64,000 nucleotides of DNA from JBOFSQ01 sp051651625 (GCA_051651625.1 JBOFSQ010000108.1:1-64000), one strand, 5' to 3'; shown: positions 1 to 9,120, numbered from the stretch's first letter. Program-made: numbers and translations. Notes: generated by a model from the sequence alone, not told the origin.

Positions 1-2
1 TA

Positions 3-122
3 GCTGCGGCATTTTGTGATGGGAGTGTGCGTCCGATTTCGGACTCGATGGACAAAGCAACATTCCGCGACGCGATGAACCCAACAAGCGGACGCGCCTT
101 CGCCGCGAACGCCTTCAATTAG
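3..122 (+). CDS. C-terminal end of a DUF1559 family protein (partial, 5' end outside window)
   Basis: An open frame enters from the left edge and stops at TAG 120-122. The 39 visible residues include FCDGSVRPISDSMD, which matches the conserved end of DUF1559 proteins (xxDGSVrxI), the large planctomycete family of type IV pilin-like proteins with an N-terminal methylation motif and the H-X9-DG signature. Only the tail is visible, so the pilin-like N-terminus cannot be checked. These proteins are presumed to be surface or secreted; their role is not established. Confidence 0.72.
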   Translation, partial: AAAFCDGSVRPISDSMDKATFRDAMNPTSGRAFAANAFN

Positions 123-204
123 TGCGTGACATTGTGACCAAGTGTATCATCACACTTTCATCGGGCGGACACGCATGTCCGCCCCTACAGTATAAACGTT
201 CTCT

Positions 205-326
205 CTGACTTCCCGTCTTCGCGGGAATGACGAAACCCTGCGCCCAATGGCGATTCTGGCACTCGCTTACGCTTCGTGTTCTGATTCTGGATTCGGGCAC
301 TCGCTTACGCTTCGTGTTCTGATTGC
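205..326. repeat. R1 dispersed repeat, forward (right-type) copy
   Basis: The core CACTCGCTTACGCTTCGTG occurs twice here (about 259-286 and 298-324), preceded by a CCCGTCTTCGCGGG-like hairpin and the CCAATGGCGATTC segment that also precedes the core near 13.2 kb and 38.0 kb. No gene is visible between the DUF1559 tail and the PIG-L gene at 418. Confidence 0.8.
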
Positions 327-417
327 TTTACAACCGTGGCATCGGATTTCTTCGTCCCATCGGGAATGACGACAATAGCCTTGAAGAAATGTATGACCGT
401 GGTATACTCCGCCACCT

Positions 418-1296
418 ATGAAAAGTCACGCTACATCTTCAGACATCCAGATCGACCGCCGCAACGGCGAAAGCGTCGTTTCCGGCCCGCCGGAATCGGT
501 ATTTCCCGACTGGCAGGGCGACCAAGAACGCTGGCTCTTTGTCGCCCCGCACGACGACGACATCGTTTTGGGGTGCGGACTGACGTTCGCATGCGCAACC
601 AGCGCAAACATCAAAACTTGGGCCGCCGTCGTCACGACAGGGGAAGTCGGCTACTGTCACCGCGAACAACGTCACACAATCGCTGGCACCCGCCAAAAAG
701 AATGTGCCGACTCGTTCAAACTCCTCGGTCTATGCGATGAGAACCTCATCCGCCTCGGCTACCCCGACGGCGGACTTCGACACTTTGCGGGGTTCCGAAT
801 CGCAGAGAACGGAACCAAAAACAGCGGACCGGCACCTATTGCGGAGACAACCGGCCTTCAAAGCTCGTTCACATGGCTCTTGCGGAAAGTCGTACCAACG
901 CGGCTTTTCGTCCCGTCCGTCACCGACCTCCACCCCGATCATCGTGCGGTGAGCGAAGACATGATGATCAGCATCTTCCACGCTTATGGCGGAATTTGGC
1001 CCGAACTCGGCGAAAAACTGCCAGCGATCCCAGCCATCTACGAGTACGCCACATACAGCGACTTTCTGACGCCGCCAACGATTCGCGTTCGCAGTACGCA
1101 AGAAATGCTGGAACGAAAACTGGTGGCAATCGAGGCATACCGAAGCCAAGAACAGATCGGAATGGTCGTTGACGTGCAGCGAAAGACCGGTGCAAAAGAG
1201 TTTCTACGCGAAGTCCGCTTCGACATCTTCAGGCCAGAACTCTGCGATGCACTGTTCAATGGGGTTCAGAAGCCACGAGTGTGTTTCACGTCTTGA
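418..1296 (+). CDS. PIG-L/LmbE family deacetylase
   Basis: 292 residues. The motif APHDDDIVLGCG near residue 43 is the metal-binding HxDD of the PIG-L (LmbE, PF02585) family, and HPDHRAV near residue 180 supplies the later zinc ligand. Family members remove acetyl groups from N-acetylglucosamine-type substrates (GlcNAc-PI, mycothiol or bacillithiol precursors, antibiotic sugars); the substrate here is not predictable. No signal peptide is seen, so it is probably cytoplasmic. It stands alone, with repeat material on both sides. The fold assignment is secure, the exact reaction is not. Confidence 0.88.
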   Translation: MKSHATSSDIQIDRRNGESVVSGPPESVFPDWQGDQERWLFVAPHDDDIVLGCGLTFACATSANIKTWAAVVTTGEVGYCHREQRHTIAGTRQKECADSFKLLGLCDENLIRLGYPDGGLRHFAGFRIAENGTKNSGPAPIAETTGLQSSFTWLLRKVVPTRLFVPSVTDLHPDHRAVSEDMMISIFHAYGGIWPELGEKLPAIPAIYEYATYSDFLTPPTIRVRSTQEMLERKLVAIEAYRSQEQIGMVVDVQRKTGAKEFLREVRFDIFRPELCDALFNGVQKPRVCFTS

Positions 1297-1350
1297 GTTA
1301 TCCGCAGATTTCGCAGATTCACACAGATTTATTTCCTCATCATTTATTAG

Positions 1351-1480
1351 CAGTTCTTTTTTGCGCAAAACTCCTAGAACCCACAAGACGTGACGAGAAC
1401 AGTGACAAAAAATCTGCGACCATCTGCGCAATCTGTGGATTCATCTTCTCTCCGTACCTTCGTGTGAGAAAAAAGAACTG
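1351..1480. repeat. R5 repeat: inverted pair of poly-A/GAACTG motifs
   Basis: CAGTTCTTTTTTGCGC (1351-1366) and GTGAGAAAAAAGAACTG (1464-1480) face each other across about 100 bp of low-complexity sequence. The same GAGAAAAAAGAACTG motif recurs at 42.7-42.9 kb and 61.08 kb, always between genes. Its function is unknown. Confidence 0.6.
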
Positions 1481-1506
1481 CCAACCAATCACAAAAGGAG
1501 AAAACC

Positions 1507-2349
1507 ATGCAACCTTGGGAAATCGGCGTTTTCGCCAGTATTGATGCGGGCCTCGGCGTTCAGCTTGAGGTCGTCCGCGACCTTGGAGTCAAGACGGTGC
1601 AGCTTCATACGCCGCACAAGCCGAGCCGGACACCCGAAAAGGCCCGCGACTTTTCTGCCAAACTCCGCGACTACGGTATCGCTATCACGACCGTCGTCTG
1701 CGGCTTTGACGGCGAAAGTTACGAATCTATCGAAGTGACGAAGCAAACCGTCGGTCTTGTCCCAGAAAGTTTCCGCGCCGCACGCATCGCCGAGACGAAA
1801 GAAATCTCCGACTTTGCCAAACTCCTTGGCGTCCGTGAAATCGGTTCGCATATCGGTTTCGTCCCGCACGACAGGTCGAGCGCGGCATACAAGTCAATCG
1901 TTGAGGCGACGCGCGAAGTTGTGAAGTACGCCAAGAACAACGGCCAAACGTACCACCTCGAAACGGGCCAAGAACCCGCCGACAATCTCCTCGCGTTCAT
2001 CGACGACGTTGCAGTCGATACACTCTTCATCAACTTTGATCCCGCCAACCTGATTCTCTACGGGATTGGTGACCCCATCGGTGCGCTCAAGAAAGTCGGC
2101 CACAAGGTGCGCGGCGTCCACTGCAAAGACGCCATCGCTTCCGACAACCCCGGCGTAACGTGGGGACGCGAAGTACCGTTCGGACGCGGTGAAGTCAACG
2201 CCAAACTGTTCTTGGAAACTCTCAAAGCAACCGGCTACCGCGGCGCACTCACCATCGAACGCGAAATCCCCGAAGACCCGCAGCGACAGAAGGCCGAAGT
2301 CGGCGAAGTGGTCACGCTCATCAAGTCGCTCCGCAACGAGGTGCTGTGA
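1507..2349 (+). CDS. Sugar phosphate isomerase/epimerase family protein (xylose isomerase-like TIM barrel)
   Basis: 280 residues, starting at ATG 1507 behind AAGGAG (1494-1499). The sequence reads as an AP-endonuclease-2/xylose-isomerase-like TIM barrel: an opening beta strand (EIGVFASID), strand-end acidic and His residues (IGSHIGF, YHLETGQEP, INFDPANL), the VRGVHCKDA segment with a metal-ligand-like His-Lys-Asp, and a closing GALTIERE. These features fit a divalent-metal isomerase or epimerase acting on a sugar or inositol derivative; the substrate is not predictable. The stop codon overlaps the GTG start of the dnaA-like gene by 4 bp, so the two are probably co-translated, although no functional link is obvious. 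Confidence 0.82.
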   Translation: MQPWEIGVFASIDAGLGVQLEVVRDLGVKTVQLHTPHKPSRTPEKARDFSAKLRDYGIAITTVVCGFDGESYESIEVTKQTVGLVPESFRAARIAETKEISDFAKLLGVREIGSHIGFVPHDRSSAAYKSIVEATREVVKYAKNNGQTYHLETGQEPADNLLAFIDDVAVDTLFINFDPANLILYGIGDPIGALKKVGHKVRGVHCKDAIASDNPGVTWGREVPFGRGEVNAKLFLETLKATGYRGALTIEREIPEDPQRQKAEVGEVVTLIKSLRNEVL

Positions 2350-3920
2350 ACGTCCGTCCACTTGCCTCGCAGACCGAACCACTTTCGCACTCCACCCGAC
2401 TTCTACACTTCACTCGCGCCGTGACCGTAGCATCTCCCCCCACAGAATCGCTTGAGGCTGCATTCTTGTCGGCACTCGCAGCCGAAGTCGGTCCGACTCG
2501 TCTTCGGGCGTGGACCGGTGCGGGTGTGGAGATTCGTGTCAACGCGGGAACGGTGACGGTTTCAACGACGGGTGTTTCACTCCTCGACTGGATGCGTGTA
2601 AACTTTCGTGACCCGATTTGTGCGGCGTCGCGTGCGGCGTTTGGGCGTGAACTGCCGATACGTTTTGAGGTCGTTCCGGTGCAGAGCGAGCGTGTGGCGA
2701 CGGGTGTTTGCAAGGTGACGTGGGGCGGCCCCGATGCGGCAGCTTCGCTACCTGCGGCGGAAGCGGCAGTGGAAGTGGTGCACGCGGCGCACGTTGCGTC
2801 GCCGCCGCACAAGCCACAAGCCGTGGGTGCGGTTGCATCGGCACCGGAGAGCGCGGCGAAGCCGCGTTCGGTGATGACGTTCGACAACTTCGTTGTTGGG
2901 ATGTCGAATCGGATGGCGCGGACTGTCCTCGATCACGTCGTTGCCGAACCCGGAACGATGACGCCGCTCTATCTCTACGGCGGATCGAGCGTCGGTAAAA
3001 CGCACCTTCTCGAAGCGACGTGGCGTGCGGTTCATCGTCGTCCGAAGAGCAAACCGCCAATCTTGATGACATCGGAGCAGTTCACAACTCACTTCATCGG
3101 TGCGCTTCGGCAGAGCGGTGTCCCCAACTTTCGTGCGAAGTTTCGCGGCGTCTCGATGGTACTCATCGACGACATCCCGTTCCTCGCCGGAAAACGTGAG
3201 ACGCAGGTCGAGCTTCTCAACATGTTCGACACGTTGCTCGCCCAAGGAGTTCAGATCGTTGTGACAGGTGATCGTCCGTTGTCTGCGCTCACGATGCTTC
3301 GGCCAGAGATTGTCGCGCGTTTGTCGAGCGGTATGCCGTGCGAAATCAAGCCGCCCGATGCGTCGATGCTTCTCACTATCGCGCAGCAGATGGCGCGTCA
3401 GCGTGGACTCGACGTTGCAGACGACGTGTGCCGTTATCTGGCAGCGTCGGTGGGCGGTGATGCGCGTCGTCTTTCCGGTGCGCTTCATCGGCTTCACGCT
3501 GTAACACTCGTTGCACCACAATCGATCACGCTTTCCGTTGCGCAAGAAACGCTCCACGACATCGCAGGTGAGAGCGGCGTGGTGACGCCCGCGCCGTCGC
3601 CGCTCGGACTGGCCGAAATCGAGGCGGTTGTTTGCGAAGAGTTTGGTTTGTCGCCGAGCGATTTGCGGTCGGCGTCGCGGTCACGGAGCGTTGCGCAGCC
3701 GCGAATGGTTGCGATGTGGCTGGCACGTCAGCACACGCGGTTCGCACTCTCCGAAATCGGAACGTTCTTCGGCAATCGCAGCCACAGTACGGTTCTCGCC
3801 GCGCACAAACGTGTTGCGGAATGGCTCGAAAGCGAAAACGAAGTCACCGCCACCGTGACAAAACTCGAACGACTGCTCACGGTCTCATCGCAACGAGTCT
3901 CATCACAACGTCGTAAGTGA
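2346..3920 (+). CDS. dnaA: DnaA-type replication initiator ATPase
   Basis: 524 residues from GTG 2346, which overlaps the preceding stop. An N-terminal domain I-like region (about 34-115) is followed by an Ala/Pro-rich linker (115-175), then the AAA+ domain with Walker A GGSSVGKT (212-219) and Walker B VLIDD (272-276, continuing IPFLAGK), sensor-like residues, and a domain IV helix-turn-helix at about 425-510 with SRSVAQPRMVAMWLA and the DnaA signature in the form GNRSHSTVLAAHKRV. The usual Asp of GRDHTT is Ser. It sits apart from dnaN or gyrB, and no DnaA-box cluster was seen, so it could be the main initiator or a second DnaA paralogue. GTG 2421 is an alternative start. Confidence 0.9.
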   Translation: MNVRPLASQTEPLSHSTRLLHFTRAVTVASPPTESLEAAFLSALAAEVGPTRLRAWTGAGVEIRVNAGTVTVSTTGVSLLDWMRVNFRDPICAASRAAFGRELPIRFEVVPVQSERVATGVCKVTWGGPDAAASLPAAEAAVEVVHAAHVASPPHKPQAVGAVASAPESAAKPRSVMTFDNFVVGMSNRMARTVLDHVVAEPGTMTPLYLYGGSSVGKTHLLEATWRAVHRRPKSKPPILMTSEQFTTHFIGALRQSGVPNFRAKFRGVSMVLIDDIPFLAGKRETQVELLNMFDTLLAQGVQIVVTGDRPLSALTMLRPEIVARLSSGMPCEIKPPDASMLLTIAQQMARQRGLDVADDVCRYLAASVGGDARRLSGALHRLHAVTLVAPQSITLSVAQETLHDIAGESGVVTPAPSPLGLAEIEAVVCEEFGLSPSDLRSASRSRSVAQPRMVAMWLARQHTRFALSEIGTFFGNRSHSTVLAAHKRVAEWLESENEVTATVTKLERLLTVSSQRVSSQRRK

Positions 3921-3928
3921 GGACACCA

Positions 3929-5386
3929 ATGCCTGCATCACTCTTTCAGTATGAGATGCTTGCGACGACGTGGGTCTTCGTCTCTGCACTGATGACGATA
4001 GCGATATTCTTCAAGTTCAACCGAATTTGGAGCGTGCGAAACCTCGACCTCGTTGCGGTGATTCTCTCCGGTGTGGGACTCATTTATCTGGCGATGAACG
4101 AGATTTGGCTCGGTTCGATTTGGATGATGTCGCTATGCGTACTGCTGATGGTGCGAATGCTATTCGATACGATTATGGTGCGGCGTCCACTTTTAGAGCC
4201 GAACTTGACGCTTGGCGGAATGGTCTTTGCGTCGGTTGCGCTATTGGCGTTTTTGGTTGCGGCGGCGAGTGTGAATCGTGGGGCAAAAGTTGACTCGCTG
4301 CGTGCGGTGCGACTCGACCAAATTCTCACCGCGCGTGCTGAAGCGGCGCGGCGTGAAACGACTGTCGAACCCACGCCATTTCCAGCGCGCCCCGGTCTGC
4401 CGCTCTTTCACGAATTTTGTCGTCGCGTCGAGGTGCTCCTGCTGCCATCGCCGGAGATGCAGAGCGAAATCGTTCGCATACCGCGCGATGCGTCGCAGCA
4501 AGTTCTCGAATCGTTGCCGCTCGTCGTCGAGCCGCCGCTCACAACAAACGCCGAGACCGACATCATCACTCCGGTTGCCGATGCTGAACCGTCTACTACG
4601 CAAGAAACCACACAATCACCAATCTCCGCGCCGACACCAATTCTGCCAAAGTCCGAGGCGACAGAACCGATTCTCGTTGTGGGACTTGTGGTCATTGCGA
4701 TAAGTCACGCGATGATTGCACTTGGGCTGGTGCTTGTCGGTGGTCGTCACTTCGGGAGTGTGACGACTGGTATCGCCGCTGCTACGTTGTATTTGCTGTT
4801 GCCATACACGCACCAAATGGTAGGGCGGATCGACCATTTTCTGCCTGCTGCGATTTTGGTATGGATGGTATTTTTCTATCGGCGTCCGCTGGTTTCGGGG
4901 TTTCTTTTGGGGATTGCGAGTGGTCTCATCTTTTACCCGATATTTTTGGTGCCGCTTTGGTGTGCGTTTTACGCGCGGCGTGGGTGGTCACGTTTTGTCA
5001 TCGGACTGGCAGTGGCGGCGACGGCGTTTCTCGTTGTCCCTTACTTCAGTTCACCGACATCTGCGATGTGGATTAATTCTCTTGGGGCACTTGCTGGTAT
5101 TCCCGCGTTCGCAGGTACAACGCTCGACGGCATTTGGCTCTATGTGAACCCAGTCTATCGCATCCCGATCATCGCCGCATTTGGAGCGATGTGCATTGGC
5201 ATGGCGATATGGCCATCACACAAACACCTCGGAACGCTCCTGTGCTGCTCGACGCTCGTTCTACTCGGCGTAGAATGCTGGCAACCGATAGAAGGCGGTA
5301 TCGCAATGGGGTGGTTTCTGCCGACGCTCGTGCTAACTTTCTTCCGCCCCAATCTCGAAGACCGCACCGTTGCTGCGGTTTATTGA
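3929..5386 (+). CDS. Polytopic membrane protein of unknown function
   Basis: 485 residues from ATG 3929, chosen because GTGAGG lies about 8 bases upstream; GTG 3917, overlapping the dnaA stop, is the alternative. Three to four hydrophobic segments occupy roughly residues 8-130, a Pro/Glu/Thr-rich linker about 130-245, and six or more further segments 245-480. The second half (LLPYTHQMVGRIDHFLPAAIL, then SGFLLGIASGLIFYPIFL) resembles the membrane part of GT-C glycosyltransferases such as GT87, but no catalytic Asp motif is clear. It follows dnaA directly; whether that means a shared function cannot be told. Confidence 0.75.
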   Translation: MPASLFQYEMLATTWVFVSALMTIAIFFKFNRIWSVRNLDLVAVILSGVGLIYLAMNEIWLGSIWMMSLCVLLMVRMLFDTIMVRRPLLEPNLTLGGMVFASVALLAFLVAAASVNRGAKVDSLRAVRLDQILTARAEAARRETTVEPTPFPARPGLPLFHEFCRRVEVLLLPSPEMQSEIVRIPRDASQQVLESLPLVVEPPLTTNAETDIITPVADAEPSTTQETTQSPISAPTPILPKSEATEPILVVGLVVIAISHAMIALGLVLVGGRHFGSVTTGIAAATLYLLLPYTHQMVGRIDHFLPAAILVWMVFFYRRPLVSGFLLGIASGLIFYPIFLVPLWCAFYARRGWSRFVIGLAVAATAFLVVPYFSSPTSAMWINSLGALAGIPAFAGTTLDGIWLYVNPVYRIPIIAAFGAMCIGMAIWPSHKHLGTLLCCSTLVLLGVECWQPIEGGIAMGWFLPTLVLTFFRPNLEDRTVAAVY

Positions 5387-5410
5387 TGGTTGTTGCTGCG
5401 GGGCTGTTAT

Positions 5411-5524
5411 ACTCAAGACGGTTTGAATTTCCCGTACCAAAACGGTAGCGGCCCAGCGAGGCGTCATTGCCGCAAGCCGCGGCACGACGGAGGGCGAGGC
5501 CTACAAATCGACCCGTAACGGGTC
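5411..5524. repeat. R2 dispersed repeat, copy 1
   Basis: About 114 bp, from ACTCAAGACGGTTTGAATTT through CCGTACCAAAACGGTAGCGG to ACCCGTAACGGGT. It contains two inverted-repeat segments (CCGTACC...ACGG and ACCCGTAACGGGT). Further copies lie at 39838-39936 in the same orientation, and at 23243-23340 and 46966-47094 inverted. Confidence 0.85.
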
Positions 5525-5570
5525 TATTGCGTCCGTTGACAAAATTGCACAAGCGGCGACAATAGCGGGC

Positions 5571-6308
5571 ATGATGTTGTCACACCAATTCTTCAGCAAG
5601 TTGTTCGGTTTTCTCGCTGCGCCCGTTATGCGCGGTTGGTTTGCGACGCTCGATTGCAAAGCAGTTTATCACAACGAGGTTATCGAACCAGCGTTTGGGC
5701 TTGATCACCAGCGTCGCATCTTTCTATTTTGGCACGAACACCTTCTTCTGCCGCTCTCGCTTTGGGGAAACTGCGAAATCACGATGCTCTTGAGTCAGCA
5801 CAACGACGCTTCACTCGTTGCGACTCTTGCACACCAGTTTGGTTACGACTGCGTTCGCGGTTCGTCGGGGCGTGGGAGCGTGCGTGCGATCCGCGAGATG
5901 CTCATGGCTGGTACTGGTCGCCACCTCACGATCACCCCCGACGGCCCGCGCGGGCCGCGTCGTCAAATGGCTCCGGGAGCTGTATTTCTAGCCGCAAAAT
6001 TGCAGCTCCCGATAGTATTGCTTGGCGTCGGGTTTGAACGACCATATCGGTTCAACAGTTGGGACAAGTTCGCAATTCCAAAAATCGGAAGCCGCGTCCG
6101 AATCATTTTAAGCGACGACCACTGGGTCCCTGCATCGCTCGACAAAGAATCCCTCGAAGCACACCGCCTTCACCTCGAAAATGAACTGACTTCACTCACC
6201 AACGAAGCAACGCTCTGGGCCGAGTCGGGACGTACAATGTTTGGTGAGAAGCCGAAGTTGGTCGGCCCGAAGTGTTCGATGCTTTATAATGCTGCACCGT
6301 CGTCGTAG
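5571..6308 (+). CDS. DUF374 family lysophospholipid-acyltransferase-like protein
   Basis: 245 residues. FLFWHEHLLLP, LLSQHNDASLVA, RGSSGRGSVRAIREML and ITPDGPRGPRR are the hallmark blocks of DUF374 (PF04028), a branch of the LPLAT acyltransferases related to lipid A acyltransferases. Family members are thought to transfer acyl chains at the inner membrane, often in lipid A or Kdo2-lipid pathways, which fits the outer membrane of planctomycetes. A hydrophobic stretch at residues 8-23 could anchor the protein. ATG 5571 and ATG 5574 are equivalent start choices. The neighbours, a membrane protein and a secreted PCMT, do not form an obvious pathway with it. Confidence 0.87.
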   Translation: MMLSHQFFSKLFGFLAAPVMRGWFATLDCKAVYHNEVIEPAFGLDHQRRIFLFWHEHLLLPLSLWGNCEITMLLSQHNDASLVATLAHQFGYDCVRGSSGRGSVRAIREMLMAGTGRHLTITPDGPRGPRRQMAPGAVFLAAKLQLPIVLLGVGFERPYRFNSWDKFAIPKIGSRVRIILSDDHWVPASLDKESLEAHRLHLENELTSLTNEATLWAESGRTMFGEKPKLVGPKCSMLYNAAPSS

Positions 6309-6321
6309 ACGACGATTCAAC

Positions 6322-6503
6322 GTAACTGTTCACGGTTTGCGCTGGCTTGTGTTGGCAGCCGGAAACGGAGCCGGTACTCCGGCGGAGTGACCGGTTTGTG
6401 AAGGCGACGCACTGCAAATCCGGTCACTCCGAAATCGGAGTACCGATTTCTCCGTTCGCGGCTGCCATTGCGGATACAACCGTTAATGACCGTGAACGGT
6501 TAC
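6322..6503. repeat. R4 MITE-like inverted-repeat element, copy 1
   Basis: Terminal inverted repeats GTAACTGTTCACGG (6322-6335) and CCGTGAACGGTTAC (6490-6503) enclose longer inner arms: the CGGTACTCC..CGGAGTGACCGG region at 6351-6395 pairs with 6419-6468. The whole 182 bp can fold into one long hairpin just upstream of the secreted PCMT gene. A second element with matching ends lies at 33870-33975. Confidence 0.8.
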
Positions 6504-6529
6504 GATTTAACCAACGGAGAACACCAAAG

Positions 6530-7786
6530 ATGAAACGAACGATTGCAACACTGTTCGCGCTGCTTGGATTGTGCGCGATTGCGTTCGCCGCAGACGCACC
6601 GCTTGTCGAAAAATTTCCGGTGAGCACCGAGGCATCGGCGATGGTCGATGACGAGTTGCTGCCGCAAGGTGGTCTCACGAGCGAACGAGTCATTGACGTG
6701 ATGCGGCGGATTCCGCGTCATCTGTTCGTGCCAGACGGTTATCGCGGACTCGCGTACCGCGACATGGCGTTAGCAATCGGATCGTCACAAACGATTTCGC
6801 CGCCATACATTGTTGCGACAATGACGCAGTGGCTCGACCCGCAGCCAACGGATCGCGTTTTGGAAATCGGTACGGGGAGCGGGTATCAGGCGGCGGTGTT
6901 GTCGCTGCTAGCGCGCGATGTCTACACGATTGAAATTGTGGAGCCGCTCGGACGCGAAGCGACAGAACGACTCGAACGACTCGGCTTTAGCAACGTTCAC
7001 GTCCGAGTCGGCGACGGTTACGCCGGTTGGCCCGAAGCGGCACCGTTCGACAAAATTATTGTGACGTGTTCGCCCGATGCGATTCCGCAACCGCTCATCG
7101 ACCAGCTTGGCGAAGGCGGCAAGATGATCATCCCTGTTGGTGAACGTCACCAGCAGCGGTTCGTTGTTTTGACGAAGCGAAACGGTTCGCTCGACGAAGA
7201 GCGGCGCGATGCGACATATTTTGTCCCGATGACGGGCGAAGCCGAGTCACGCAGGCGCGACAAACCCGACGGCGCGCACCCACAACTCGTTGGCGGTAAC
7301 TTCGATGAGACGTACAGTTTTGATGGAACGTCCAGTGGCCATCCACTCGGTTGGCACTACGCACGCGGTACAACGGTGGTGACAGACGACAAAAGTTCAC
7401 CCGACGGAAACTACTTGCGTCTTGTCCGCGACGCGACGCGGCGAATCGCGCAGGTCATCCAAGGAATTCCGGTCGATGGCACGTCTCTCACTTCGTTGCG
7501 TCTGGAATGGCTGGCGCGGACGAAAGACGTTTCTGCCATTGATTCTGCGTCGCGTGTACGAACGCCGACGGTGTACGTCATTTTCTACAACGCCGAACGC
7601 CACATCGTCGGCGAGACACAAATCGGTTACACCGCAGGAACGACGCCGTGGCGACGCCAGAGCGGCGTTGTGACAGTCCCGAAAACGGCGTGCGACGCGA
7701 ACATTTTTTTCGGTCTCTTTCAAGCGACCGGCACGCTCGACATCGACGACATCCGCCTCACCGTAACGCCGCGAAAATTGCCCTAG
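6530..7786 (+). CDS. pcm: Secreted protein-L-isoaspartate O-methyltransferase with C-terminal beta-rich domain
   Basis: 418 residues from ATG 6530, placed behind GGAG (6517-6520) and opening with a clear signal peptide (MKRTIATLFALLGLCAIAFA). Residues about 45-240 form a PCMT domain: ALAIGSSQTISPPYIVA, SAM motif VLEIGTGSGYQAAVLS, and a GEGGKMIIPVGER strand. PCMT repairs isoaspartyl residues in aged proteins using S-adenosylmethionine. The last 170 residues are a separate beta-rich, carbohydrate-binding-like domain absent from classical Pcm (about 210 aa). Export of a SAM-dependent enzyme is odd, since SAM should not be abundant outside the cytoplasm; the periplasmic role is unexplained. Confidence 0.88.
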   Translation: MKRTIATLFALLGLCAIAFAADAPLVEKFPVSTEASAMVDDELLPQGGLTSERVIDVMRRIPRHLFVPDGYRGLAYRDMALAIGSSQTISPPYIVATMTQWLDPQPTDRVLEIGTGSGYQAAVLSLLARDVYTIEIVEPLGREATERLERLGFSNVHVRVGDGYAGWPEAAPFDKIIVTCSPDAIPQPLIDQLGEGGKMIIPVGERHQQRFVVLTKRNGSLDEERRDATYFVPMTGEAESRRRDKPDGAHPQLVGGNFDETYSFDGTSSGHPLGWHYARGTTVVTDDKSSPDGNYLRLVRDATRRIAQVIQGIPVDGTSLTSLRLEWLARTKDVSAIDSASRVRTPTVYVIFYNAERHIVGETQIGYTAGTTPWRRQSGVVTVPKTACDANIFFGLFQATGTLDIDDIRLTVTPRKLP

Positions 7787-7878
7787 CCATCGGTAGCAAA
7801 AATCGGTAGACTTGTGCCAATGAATGTGGGCGAAACGGATTTCGCCCGCGCACTTTTCCTTCGATTTTGGTTCAATCT

Positions 7879-9120
7879 ATGACGGCACAACGTGAGAGTT
7901 TTGGGAGTTGGTTACTGAAATCGCCGCTTCTTTGGGGCGGGGTTTTGACGTTTGCGTTTTACGCAGCGATTCAGAACGGGTGGATAACGAATCCACAGGT
8001 CGTCCGTTATTTTGCGTCTCACCCTGTTGAGTACGTCATAACGGCGATGTTTGCGGTTGGGTTCGCGGCGATGCTGATCAAGTTTTTCGAGGTGGGGAAC
8101 GACCGATCAGTTTTGCAGCAGCAAGTTAGTCCGCTTGGGGAGACGCCGCTTGCGCGTCTTCCGGTCAGCGCATGTCGATACGATTTGGAGTGTGTTGCAA
8201 ACTTCGCCAAAAAACACGGCAACTCGGCTTACACGCAACGTCTCGCAGCGGCACTTGGATTTATCGAGCGCAGCGGAAATGGTGGCGGGATGGGCGATCT
8301 CGACCAAGAACTTCGTTACCTCGCCGACGAGGGGTCGATGCGTCAAGAGAATAGTTATGCTCTGGTGCGAATGATTCTTTGGGCGGTGCCGATGCTTGGA
8401 TTTTTGGGAACCGTCGTCGGTATCACTCTCGCGCTCGGCAACCTCGACCTCACGGCAATACAAGAATCGAGTCAGAAACTTTCGGCGGGGTTGTCAGTTG
8501 CATTCGACACCACTGCACTTGCGATTGCGCTCGATATTTTTCTCTACTTCGTTCAGTTTGCGATACAGCGAATGGAGACGCAATACGCCGACGCCGTTGA
8601 GGAGCGTGTGGCGACAGAACTTCGTGGACGTTACGAGTGCGAACCGGCTACAGGACGTTCTGAAGTTGCTGGCGTGCGTAAGACGCTTGAAGCGATGTCG
8701 CGGCATTTGGAGTCGATCTTGATGACACAATCGGAGGCGTGGGGACGTGCCGCAGGCGACCTCACCGAGAGGACATCGCAACTGGCGATACACGCCGCCG
8801 AACAGATACGTCAGGTACTTGTCGCCATTTTGAACGACGCCGACTCCACACTCGCGGCGCGACTTCAAAACTCCGTTACGACATCGCTCGACGCTGTTGA
8901 AAATCTTCAGGCCAACGCCATCCGCCAAACCGAAATGCTGAGCACGTTAACCGGCACAACGCGCGACCTGATCGGTCTCGAAGAACAGATTCACGCCAGC
9001 CTTAACGCGATTGCGCACACTGGTAAACTTGAAGAGACCGTCAACGCGCTTGCGGCGGTGATTCACCTTCTCAATGGAAAACTTGTCGTCGCACCGCGAA
9101 CGAAACTTGGGGCAGCGTGA
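7879..9120 (+). CDS. MotA/TolQ/ExbB proton channel family protein
   Basis: 413 residues from ATG 7879 (TTG 7867 is the alternative; neither has a clear ribosome site). Two hydrophobic segments lie near residues 12-30 and 43-62. A MotA/TolQ/ExbB domain at about 155-245 contains ILWAVPMLGFLGTVVGITLAL and the second helix GLSVAFDTTALAIALDIFLYF. The C-terminal 150 residues look alpha-helical and coiled-coil-like. Family members use proton flow with an ExbD/TolR or MotB partner to drive outer-membrane or motor work; no partner gene is adjacent, so the complex is unknown. Confidence 0.85.
   Translation: MTAQRESFGSWLLKSPLLWGGVLTFAFYAAIQNGWITNPQVVRYFASHPVEYVITAMFAVGFAAMLIKFFEVGNDRSVLQQQVSPLGETPLARLPVSACRYDLECVANFAKKHGNSAYTQRLAAALGFIERSGNGGGMGDLDQELRYLADEGSMRQENSYALVRMILWAVPMLGFLGTVVGITLALGNLDLTAIQESSQKLSAGLSVAFDTTALAIALDIFLYFVQFAIQRMETQYADAVEERVATELRGRYECEPATGRSEVAGVRKTLEAMSRHLESILMTQSEAWGRAAGDLTERTSQLAIHAAEQIRQVLVAILNDADSTLAARLQNSVTTSLDAVENLQANAIRQTEMLSTLTGTTRDLIGLEEQIHASLNAIAHTGKLEETVNALAAVIHLLNGKLVVAPRTKLGAA

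Noticed and set aside
115..300. Minus-strand reading rich in Arg and Ser over the first R1 copy
   Set aside because: It lies wholly in the R1 repeat and hairpin sequence and has no ribosome site or family similarity.
1297..1450. TTATCCGCA and TGTGGATTC near the dnaA gene as possible DnaA boxes
   Set aside because: They sit in low-complexity CGCAGATTTCGCAGATTC-type repeats, differ from the consensus and do not form a cluster, so an origin is not supported.
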